Shown one piece after another: positions 1 through 6,034 of a stretch of DNA of 13,958 bases. Source of the stretch: Bacteroidota bacterium (GTDB lineage Bacteria; Bacteroidota; Bacteroidia; Flavobacteriales; Flavobacteriaceae). The DNA is taken from assembly GCA_021793135.1 (NCBI GenBank), contig JAJYTI010000039.1, positions 1-13,958 on the forward strand. Reading direction: 5' to 3'. Both the position numbers and the translations under genes were made by a program. How positions within the stretch are numbered: position 1 is the stretch's first letter; every line of letters begins with the position of its first letter. A model generated the notes under the pieces. The model was not told where the DNA came from. It searched no databases and was given only the letters and a program-made list of their open reading frames with translations.

Positions 1-393
1 TTGGAAGTTAATGGAACGTCTGAAACCATTACAGCAGACGAAATGCTAATTAGTCCTAAAGATATCGAAGGATGGCAAGTAGCTTCTCATGATGGTATTA
101 CTGTGGCTTTAGATGTAACTATAACTCCAGAGCTACGTAATGAAGGAATAGCTAGAGATTTAGTAAATCGTATACAAAACTTAAGAAAAGACTCAGGTTT
201 TGAGGTAACGGATAGAATCGTAGTTGTTTTACAAGAGACAGAGGAATTGAAGGTTGCAGTAACCGAAAATATTTCATATATTAAACAAGAAACTTTAACA
301 GACGATTTAAAGTTTGTCGACAAGCTAGAAGATGGAACATTACTAGCTTTTGACGACATTGAATCTAAAATAAAAATTAGTAAGAACGCATAA
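1..393 (+). CDS. ileS: Isoleucyl-tRNA synthetase, C-terminal fragment (5' truncated by window edge)
   Basis: The frame is open from base 1 and ends at TAA 391-393. The first codon (TTG) is an internal Leu, not a start. The visible 130 residues are the extreme C-terminal part of cytosolic isoleucyl-tRNA synthetase, which charges tRNA-Ile with isoleucine. The best landmark is the stretch around residues 45-72 (ELRNEGIARDLVNRIQNLRK and the following DSGFEVTDRI). This is typical of the region after the anticodon-binding domain in the long, eukaryote-like IleS type and in other class Ia synthetases. The catalytic domain (HIGH, KMSKS) and editing domain lie upstream of the window. The next gene starts only 11 bases downstream with no terminator between, so the two are probably co-transcribed. 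The order ileS, dksA-like gene, lspA is, from memory, common in Flavobacteriia. Confidence 0.93.
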   Translation: MEVNGTSETITADEMLISPKDIEGWQVASHDGITVALDVTITPELRNEGIARDLVNRIQNLRKDSGFEVTDRIVVVLQETEELKVAVTENISYIKQETLTDDLKFVDKLEDGTLLAFDDIESKIKISKNA

Positions 394-404
394 AATAAAA
401 AGAT

Positions 405-788
405 ATGGATCAAGCAACAAAAACAAAATTCAGCGATGCTGAGCTCCAAGAATTTAAGGAGCTGATTTTAGAGAAAATAGCTAAAGCAGAAGAGCATCTT
501 GCACTTATTAACAGTGCATATAAGAATGATACCGATAACGGTACGAACGATACTTCACCTACCTTTAAAGCATTTGAAGAAGGAAGTCAGGTGATGAGTA
601 AAGAAGCAAATTCTCAATTGGCTATTCGTCAAGAGAAATTTATACGAGATCTTAAGAATGCATTAATTCGTATTGAGAACAAAACATACGGAATTTGTAG
701 AGTAACAGGTAAGCTAATAAACAAGGAACGCTTAAAGTTAGTTCCGCATGCTACACTTAGTATAGAAGCTAAGAACATGCAGAAGTAA
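405..788 (+). CDS. DksA/TraR-family protein with degenerate zinc finger
   Basis: 127 residues with the DksA/TraR layout: a first helix (about 10-38), a polar, Asp/Asn-rich turn (41-58), a second helix (about 62-92), and a C-terminal segment matching the DksA zinc-finger region (95-124, YGICRVTGKLI to TLSIEAK). Family members bind in the secondary channel of RNA polymerase through a coiled coil and change initiation at ribosomal and amino-acid promoters, often with ppGpp. Here the four zinc-ligand positions, spaced exactly C-x2-C-x17-C-x2-C, read Cys98, Thr101, Ser119, Ala122, so a four-cysteine zinc site is impossible. The coiled-coil tip also lacks a clear DxxDxA motif as in E. coli DksA. 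The fold is probably kept without zinc, as in the cysteine-poor DksA paralogues of proteobacteria. It follows ileS by 11 bases and is closed by a strong terminator. Its role as an RNA polymerase regulator is inferred from family membership only. Confidence 0.88.
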   Translation: MDQATKTKFSDAELQEFKELILEKIAKAEEHLALINSAYKNDTDNGTNDTSPTFKAFEEGSQVMSKEANSQLAIRQEKFIRDLKNALIRIENKTYGICRVTGKLINKERLKLVPHATLSIEAKNMQK

Positions 789-832
789 AACATCCTGTTT
801 TTGTTTTATCCAAACTCCATATATCTCAATAT

Positions 833-860
833 AAAAGCCGGTTCTTTACCGGCTTTTTTT
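833..860 (+). terminator. Rho-independent terminator after ileS-dksA-like operon
   Basis: AGCCGGT at 836-842 pairs with ACCGGCT at 848-854 around a 5-base loop. AAA 833-835 extends the stem against the following T run (854-860). This GC-rich stem with a U tract lies 45 bases after the stop codon of the DksA-like gene and separates it from lspA. Confidence 0.9.
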
Positions 861-924
861 AAAATATTCTAGTGGATTATATATCCGAATTGATTTGTTT
901 AAGTAAGCTTTGATAATTAAAAGC

Positions 925-954
925 TTTCTAAACATAATTTTATCTTTATTTTTG
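925..954 (+). promoter_or_regulatory. Candidate Bacteroidota-type promoter of lspA
   Basis: TATTTTTG at 947-954 fits the Bacteroidota -7 element TAnnTTTG exactly. At the expected 19-base spacing the -33 position reads TTT (925-927) instead of TTG, so that half is imperfect. The element is 17 bases before the lspA start codon, which would give a leader of roughly 10-14 bases. It lies downstream of the terminator at 833-860, as expected for an independent lspA promoter. Confidence 0.5.
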
Positions 955-971
955 TTCTCTAAAATTTTACT

Positions 972-1598
972 ATGAGTTTACGTAAAGCAGGTTTGATAAT
1001 CGCTTTGATTCTAATAGTCGATCAGATATCTAAGATTTATATCAAAACGAATTTCTTTCTTGGTGAAGAAATACGTGTGTTTGAATGGTTCCGAATATTA
1101 TTTGTTGAAAATGAAGGAATGGCGTGGGGGATGAAACTTCCTGGAGCCTATGGTAAATTGCTATTAACAAGTTTTAGATTGCTCGCGATTGTAGGGATAG
1201 GATATTGGCTTTACGACTCCATTAGAAAAAAATTACCTACGGTAGTGCTTGTGGCTTTATGTTTAGTATTTGCTGGAGCATTTGGTAATATTATAGACTC
1301 CGTATTTTATGGAGTTATTTTTAATGATAGTGTAAATCAAGTAGCAACTTTATTCCCTGAAGGAGGAGGTTATGGTAGCCTTTTCCATGGAAAAGTTGTA
1401 GATATGTTGTACTTCCCAATCTGGTCTGGTTATCTTCCCGAATGGGTTCCATTTAGAGGGGGGCAATACTTTACTTTTTTCGAACCTGTATTTAACATAG
1501 CAGACACTTCTATAAGTGTAGGTATCGGACTATTGTTGTTATTTAATAAATCTGCTTTCCCAAAACCAATTACGGAAAAAGAAAAAATGGAAGCGTAA
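972..1598 (+). CDS. lspA: Lipoprotein signal peptidase (signal peptidase II)
   Basis: This inner-membrane aspartyl protease removes signal peptides from prolipoproteins after Lgt has lipidated the +1 cysteine. The 208 residues contain four hydrophobic helices (about 5-19, 63-81, 89-106, 172-191) and the family motifs: VDQISK (16-21), FVENEGMAWG (44-53), GNIIDS (105-110), KVVDM with catalytic Asp144, and FNIADTSIS with catalytic Asp178. The protein is longer than the roughly 160-170 residues of proteobacterial LspA. About 25 extra residues lie between GNIIDS and Asp144, and about 15 more between the two aspartates (34 residues apart, against 19 in E. coli). Both expansions are on the periplasmic side. 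The M23 lipoprotein in this window (11818-13068) is a likely client. The gene has its own promoter candidate and ends 5 bp from a convergent gene. Confidence 0.97.
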   Translation: MSLRKAGLIIALILIVDQISKIYIKTNFFLGEEIRVFEWFRILFVENEGMAWGMKLPGAYGKLLLTSFRLLAIVGIGYWLYDSIRKKLPTVVLVALCLVFAGAFGNIIDSVFYGVIFNDSVNQVATLFPEGGGYGSLFHGKVVDMLYFPIWSGYLPEWVPFRGGQYFTFFEPVFNIADTSISVGIGLLLLFNKSAFPKPITEKEKMEA

Positions 1599-1603
1599 TT
1601 GTA

Positions 1604-2161
1604 TTAAAAAGTATAAATCTTCTCTGGGGTAATACAATAATGTAATGGCATATCATGCGGATCTGCCGAAATGCTTTCTTCTGGAGCAAAGAAAGATAAT
1701 CCTATAAATAACGTGTTATTGGTGGTTTGTGCTAGAAACTTATCATAGAAACCTTTTCCATATCCAATTCGGTTTCCTTTGCTGTCATAAGCCATAAGAG
1801 GTACAAATACTACTTGCATTTTATTTGCTGGAATAGCAATTCCATCCACTGGCTCGGGTACACCAAAATTGGCAATTTTAATTTGTGTATTGTCTTGTAG
1901 TAATATGTGTTCCAAGTGTCCATCTTCTTTCATGACGGGTACACAAACATTTTTGTCCTTACCATGAAGAATATGTAGAAGATACTCGGTGTTAATCTCT
2001 TTTTTTTCTTGAATTGATAGAAAGATATGATAGAAAGACTTATCCCAAATAGACATTTTTAAAGCTTGGTTAGCAATAGCTAGGCTTTTGTCTTCTATCT
2101 CGTTTTCATTTAATCCTTTTCGCAGTGCAATGTATTTGTTTCTAAGTGCAGTCTTATTCAT
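1604..2161 (-). CDS. 5-formyltetrahydrofolate cyclo-ligase (5,10-methenyltetrahydrofolate synthetase)
   Basis: This enzyme converts 5-formyltetrahydrofolate (folinate) to 5,10-methenyltetrahydrofolate with ATP, returning a storage or inhibitory folate to one-carbon metabolism. The length (185 residues) is normal for the family. Visible landmarks are a basic N-terminal helix (KTALRNKYIALRK, 3-15), the phosphate-binding GNRIGYGKGFYDKFL (129-143), and the C-terminal DPHDMPLHYCITPE (167-180), which in the family is D-x-x-D-hydrophobic followed by a conserved T-P/E. It is the last gene of a three-gene minus-strand operon. Its ATG overlaps the end of the upstream hydrolase gene by 8 bp, which suggests translational coupling. 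Its 3' end faces lspA with 5 bp between stop codons and no visible terminator. Some genomes use the symbols fau or ygfA for this family. Confidence 0.93.
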   Translation of the reverse strand: MNKTALRNKYIALRKGLNENEIEDKSLAIANQALKMSIWDKSFYHIFLSIQEKKEINTEYLLHILHGKDKNVCVPVMKEDGHLEHILLQDNTQIKIANFGVPEPVDGIAIPANKMQVVFVPLMAYDSKGNRIGYGKGFYDKFLAQTTNNTLFIGLSFFAPEESISADPHDMPLHYCITPEKIYTF

Positions 2162-3137
2162 TTAGTTTTATAGTCTTATCGTTAGATATGTGGAATATAG
2201 CATCTCCTTTATATACTATTGGCGATTGATTGGTGTTTATTACAAAACCTGCATGTGGAGCTAAAACCTTATGACGCATCGTTCCGTAAGGGTCAGTGAT
2301 TGTTGCTATGAATTCACCTTTTTCTACATATTTTCCACAATCTATTTTAAGATGTAGTAAGCCGCTTTTTGAAGCACGCATCCACTTAGTTTTGTTTATA
2401 ATTATAGGAGCGATTTTAGCAGGAGATGTCTTTAAGTTATCCTCTAGCATTCCTAAATGATTTAGGAATCGTTTTACTCCTTTTACAGCTTCCATGACTA
2501 TATGCTTGTTTCCCTCATTGGTTTTTCCTCCTTCAAATAGAAGCATTGGAATCCCCATTCTATCACACGTTTCTCGATAAGAGTTTTTGATGTTTTTCGA
2601 GTAAATAATAAAAGGAGCATTAAAGATTTTGGCTAAACTAAGTAATCTGTCATCACCAGGTTTTACACGTATTTGTGGTGCATTGAATCGTTGTGCGCCA
2701 CCGGCATGAAAGTCTAAGCAATAATCCACATGTGGTAGAATTTCATTTACAAAATGATAAGCGACACGACTGGCAAGCGATCCGCTTTTTATTCCTGGAA
2801 AAGTCCGATTAAGATCTCTACCATCGGGAAATTCACGTTTACCATTAAGAAATCCGAAAATATTTAAAATAGGAATACAGATTATGGTACCAATTTTGGG
2901 TCTGTTTATTTTTCTAACAATTACATTTCTTACCGCTTCAACACCATTGATTTCATCTCCGTGTATTCCTCCTGTTAAAAGCACTACTGGTCCTGGCTGT
3001 AAAGAGCGTTCTACAATCACAGGAATTTCTACTGTAGTAGAAGTATATAATTTCGCAATATTAAAATCTACAGTCTTGCTCTCGCCGGGTTTTATGGTTT
3101 CTCCTAATAGGATTAAGTCTTTATTTTCTAATGACAT
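2154..3137 (-). CDS. Zinc hydrolase of the succinylglutamate desuccinylase/aspartoacylase family
   Basis: 327 residues matching the AstE/AspA family (carboxypeptidase-A-like fold, MEROPS M14-related), cytosolic with no signal peptide. Zinc-site motifs: GGIHGDEINGVEA, in which His59 and Glu62 are the first ligands; the substrate-binding DLNRTFPG (108-115); DFHAGG with His144 as third ligand; and LLFEGGK with Glu202 as likely general base. From about residue 245 a separate C-terminal beta domain (MRASKSGLLH to the end, with VEKGEFIATI and APHAGFVI) resembles the swivelling, biotinyl-like domain found in this family. Relatives remove acyl groups from N-acyl amino acids or cleave amide-linked amino acids. 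The true substrate cannot be read from the sequence. It lies 15 bp downstream of rimK in the same operon, so a glutamate-containing amide made by RimK is the obvious candidate (inference). It is unlikely to be AstE itself: no other arginine succinyltransferase pathway gene is present. Confidence 0.87.
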   Translation of the reverse strand: MSLENKDLILLGETIKPGESKTVDFNIAKLYTSTTVEIPVIVERSLQPGPVVLLTGGIHGDEINGVEAVRNVIVRKINRPKIGTIICIPILNIFGFLNGKREFPDGRDLNRTFPGIKSGSLASRVAYHFVNEILPHVDYCLDFHAGGAQRFNAPQIRVKPGDDRLLSLAKIFNAPFIIYSKNIKNSYRETCDRMGIPMLLFEGGKTNEGNKHIVMEAVKGVKRFLNHLGMLEDNLKTSPAKIAPIIINKTKWMRASKSGLLHLKIDCGKYVEKGEFIATITDPYGTMRHKVLAPHAGFVINTNQSPIVYKGDAIFHISNDKTIKLNE

Positions 3138-3152
3138 AAATAATAGTATTGT

Positions 3153-4031
3153 TTATTTAAGAAGAACACTACGCTCAATATACGAAATGATGCTTCGGGA
3201 AATGTTTTTTCCTGTAGTTGTTTCAATTCCTTCAAGTCCTGGGCTAGAATTCACTTCTAGAACAATAGGTCCATTATTAGATTGAAGTATATCTACACCA
3301 CAAACCCCTAATTGTAATGCTCTTGCTGCTTGCAGTGCCACTTTTTCTTCTTGATAACTAAGTTTGACTTTAGTAGAAGTACCTCCTCTATGTAGATTGG
3401 ATCGAAATTCACCATCTTGTCCTTGTCGTCGCATGGATGCAACTACTACACCATCTACAACAATTGCACGTAAATCGGCACCTTTGGACTCCTTTATATA
3501 TTCTTGAATTAAAAACTTAACATCCGCGGCTTGTAAAGCTTCAATAAGGGCTAGAGTACCTTGGTATGATTCCGTGAGAATCACACCTTGGCCATGTGTA
3601 CCTTCTATAAGTTTTATAATCATCTGGTCACCTTTTATCGTGTCCAAAATAGCTTCTACATTATGGCCAGAACCTAAAATAGTATTTGGTATAGGCACAT
3701 TTGCTTTGGCTAAAATCTGTAAGCTAGTCCATTTGTCTCTAGAGTTTAAAATAGCCTCCGAAGAAACGGTGGAGAATACCCTCATGCTTTCAAATTGCCT
3801 AACGATGTTTGTTCCATAATAAGTGACCGATGCTCCTATGCGTGGAATTACGGCATCGAAATCTTCTAATATAGCATCATTGAAAAACAATTTGGGTTTA
3901 TGATTTAATATTCCCGGCGTACAGTACATCGCATCTATAATGCGAATGTTGTGTCCGCGACGTTCACCAGCACGTAAAAGGCTTTGTGTAGAATACAAAT
4001 AAGTTCCCCGAGATAAAATGGCGATATTCAT
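3153..4031 (-). CDS. rimK: RimK-type ATP-grasp alpha-L-glutamate ligase
   Basis: 292 residues, matching E. coli RimK in length and recognisable over nearly the whole chain. RimK adds glutamate residues to the C terminus of ribosomal protein S6 with ATP, and archaeal relatives glutamylate the pterin and F420 cofactors. ATP-grasp landmarks: SRDKW (98-101, Lys100), IIKL with Lys140, the small loop EGTHGQGV (143-150), the QEYIK hinge (176-180), GADLR (184-188), the MRR and GEFRSNLHRGG substrate and phosphate loop (200-217), and the Mg-binding Asp247 (GVDIL), Glu259 and Asn261 (LEVNSSPGLEGIE). The motifs are complete, so the enzyme should be active. It is the first gene of a minus-strand operon with the hydrolase and the folate cyclo-ligase, divergent from uvrC across 206 bp. 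Whether the acceptor is S6 or something else is open. Confidence 0.93.
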   Translation of the reverse strand: MNIAILSRGTYLYSTQSLLRAGERRGHNIRIIDAMYCTPGILNHKPKLFFNDAILEDFDAVIPRIGASVTYYGTNIVRQFESMRVFSTVSSEAILNSRDKWTSLQILAKANVPIPNTILGSGHNVEAILDTIKGDQMIIKLIEGTHGQGVILTESYQGTLALIEALQAADVKFLIQEYIKESKGADLRAIVVDGVVVASMRRQGQDGEFRSNLHRGGTSTKVKLSYQEEKVALQAARALQLGVCGVDILQSNNGPIVLEVNSSPGLEGIETTTGKNISRSIISYIERSVLLK

Positions 4032-4237
4032 TAGGTGTGGTCTGTTGTTACGACGAAATAAATATAAGTAATAATATTACAGATTTCAAAGATGCTCATT
4101 TATTTTCTAGAAACCTATTTAAGAGAAGCTATTAAAGCATTGTAATAGGTTGTTTCAGGATAATGAAGCATAGAAGTAATTATTTGGTTTTATACCCCAC
4201 TTGTCTTGTGCTAAACAATAGTTACCTTTGATGTGTT
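4032..4237. other. Divergent rimK/uvrC intergenic region with inverted repeat
   Basis: The 206-bp AT-rich gap holds the start regions of both divergent units. AACCTATT at 4112-4119 has its exact reverse complement AATAGGTT at 4144-4151, with 24 bases between. No T run follows, so it is not a terminator. On the minus strand CATCTTTG (4087-4094 read in reverse) is one base off the -7 consensus and could serve rimK, but no TTG sits at the expected -33 position. The uvrC promoter is listed separately. No small ORF with recognisable content was seen. Confidence 0.4.
4201..4230 (+). promoter_or_regulatory. Consensus Bacteroidota promoter of uvrC
   Basis: TTG at 4201-4203, a 19-base spacer, then TACCTTTG at 4223-4230. 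This matches TTG-N19-TAnnTTTG at every defined position and is the best promoter in the window. The -7 element ends 7 bases before the uvrC ATG (4238), so the transcript should begin within a few bases of the start codon. Confidence 0.72.
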
Positions 4238-6034
4238 ATGGACAAATTACCTATTCAACTGCAATTAGCTACTTTGCCAAAGAGTCCAGGCGTATATCAA
4301 TTTTACGATAAAGATGGTAAGATTTTATATGTAGGAAAGGCAATCGACTTAAAGAAGCGAGTATCTTCTTACTTTAGCAAAACTCATGATAATGCGCGTA
4401 CTAGAATGCTAGTAAAGCGTATTGTTCGTATTAAACATATTGTAGTAGAAACTGAAACCGATGCTTTGTTGCTGGAAAATAATTTGATAAAAGAATACCA
4501 GCCACGATACAATGTTCTGCTTAAAGACGATAAGACTTATCCATGGATTTGTATTAAAAACGAACGTTTTCCACGAGTATTTTACACTAGAAATTTAGTG
4601 AAAGATGGCTCTGAATATTTTGGTCCTTATACAAGTATGAAAACGGTTCGAACCCTTTTAGAGCTTATCCGTTCTCTATATCCGTTACGTTCGTGTAGCT
4701 ATCATTTATCTAGAAAAAATGTTTCAGAAGGCAAGTATAAGGTTTGTTTGGAATACCATTTAAATAATTGTTTGGGGCCATGCGAAGGTTTGCAAACCGA
4801 AGAAGAGTATATGAAGAGTATCGATGCGGTTCGAAATATAATCCGTGGAGATTTCAGAGGTCTGTTACAAGAATTTAAAAGTAAGATGAAGCAACATGCT
4901 GAGAATTTAGAATTTGAAGCAGCTCAGCAGATCAAAGAAAAAATCGATATATTAGAGAACTATCATGCTAAATCTACAGTAGTAAATCCTAAAATTCATA
5001 ATGTAGATGTTTTTACTATTCTATCCGATGAAAGTTACGGATATGTAAACTTTTTACAGATAGCTTTTGGTAGAGTGATTCGTTCACATACCATGGAGAT
5101 TAAGAAAAAACTTGAAGAAACCGATAAGGAGCTTTTGCGATTAGCAGTTATAGAACTACGTCAACGATTTGATTCGCAATCTAAAGAAGTGTACCTGCCA
5201 TTTCCTTTAAAATTGGGAGAGGATATAAAAGTTACAGTTCCAAAAGTGGGTGATAAAAAGCATATTGTAGATCTATCCTTGCGTAATGCTAAGTATTTTA
5301 GAATGGAGCGATTTAAACAAATGAAAATCGTTGATCCAAAACGTCACGAAACAAGAATTTTAACGCAGATGAAAACTGATCTGCGAATGAAAGAATTGCC
5401 AAGACACATAGAGTGTTTTGATAATAGTAATTTACAAGGAACAAACCCTGTTGCAGCGTGTGTAGTGTTTAAAAATACTAAACCTAGTAAACGCGATTAT
5501 CGTAAGTTTAATATAAAAACGGTTCAAGGTCCTGATGATTACGAGTCAATGCGAGAAGTGGTGTATAGACGTTACAAACGTTTAGTAGAAGAGAGAGAAT
5601 CTTTACCGCAACTTATTGTAATAGATGGAGGTAAAGGACAGTTAGGCGCTGCATTAGAAAGTTTAGAAGTATTAGGAATTAGAGATAAAGTTGCTGTTAT
5701 AGGAATTGCAGAACGATTAGAAGAGATATTTGTTCCAGGGGATCCTATACCATTATATATCGATAAAGGGTCGGAAACATTGAAGATTATTCAGCAGTTA
5801 AGAAACGAAGCACACCGTTTTGGTTTAAATTTTCATAGACAAAAAAGAAGTAAAAATGCATTACATAGTGACCTTGAAAATATACCTGGAATTGGACCTA
5901 AAACCATAGAGAATTTATTACAACATTTTAAGAGTCTAAAAAGAATAAAATCAGCTAACTTTGAGGAGCTTTCCAATGTAATAGGAAGAGCTAAAGCAAA
6001 ATTAATTACGAATTATTATAGGGACGATATATGA
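4238..6034 (+). CDS. uvrC: UvrABC excinuclease subunit C
   Basis: UvrC makes the two incisions flanking a DNA lesion after UvrA and UvrB have located it (nucleotide excision repair). The 598 residues show all parts: an N-terminal GIY-YIG nuclease (GVY 18-20, YVG 31-33, Arg41, Glu80) for the 3' incision; a cysteine cluster C153-x16-C170-x7-C178-x3-C182, the pattern shown to hold a [4Fe-4S] cluster in E. coli UvrC; a UVR domain (about 205-242) that contacts UvrB; an RNase H-like nuclease for the 5' incision with Asp395 (FDNSN), Asp463 (VIDGGKGQL) and His526 (EAHRF); and C-terminal helix-hairpin-helix motifs (about 545-598). The start is secure: an in-frame TGA lies at 4229-4231, no alternative start codon lies between, and the next Met is residue 57, inside the nuclease. 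The stop codon overlaps the next gene's ATG. Confidence 0.98.
   Translation: MDKLPIQLQLATLPKSPGVYQFYDKDGKILYVGKAIDLKKRVSSYFSKTHDNARTRMLVKRIVRIKHIVVETETDALLLENNLIKEYQPRYNVLLKDDKTYPWICIKNERFPRVFYTRNLVKDGSEYFGPYTSMKTVRTLLELIRSLYPLRSCSYHLSRKNVSEGKYKVCLEYHLNNCLGPCEGLQTEEEYMKSIDAVRNIIRGDFRGLLQEFKSKMKQHAENLEFEAAQQIKEKIDILENYHAKSTVVNPKIHNVDVFTILSDESYGYVNFLQIAFGRVIRSHTMEIKKKLEETDKELLRLAVIELRQRFDSQSKEVYLPFPLKLGEDIKVTVPKVGDKKHIVDLSLRNAKYFRMERFKQMKIVDPKRHETRILTQMKTDLRMKELPRHIECFDNSNLQGTNPVAACVVFKNTKPSKRDYRKFNIKTVQGPDDYESMREVVYRRYKRLVEERESLPQLIVIDGGKGQLGAALESLEVLGIRDKVAVIGIAERLEEIFVPGDPIPLYIDKGSETLKIIQQLRNEAHRFGLNFHRQKRSKNALHSDLENIPGIGPKTIENLLQHFKSLKRIKSANFEELSNVIGRAKAKLITNYYRDDI

Noticed and set aside
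87..449. Long antisense frame across the end of ileS and similar frames opposite or within lspA, rimK, the hydrolase, patatin, hmgA and M23 genes.
   Set aside because: They lie inside well-supported genes, show no recognisable motifs and have compositions expected of shadow frames.
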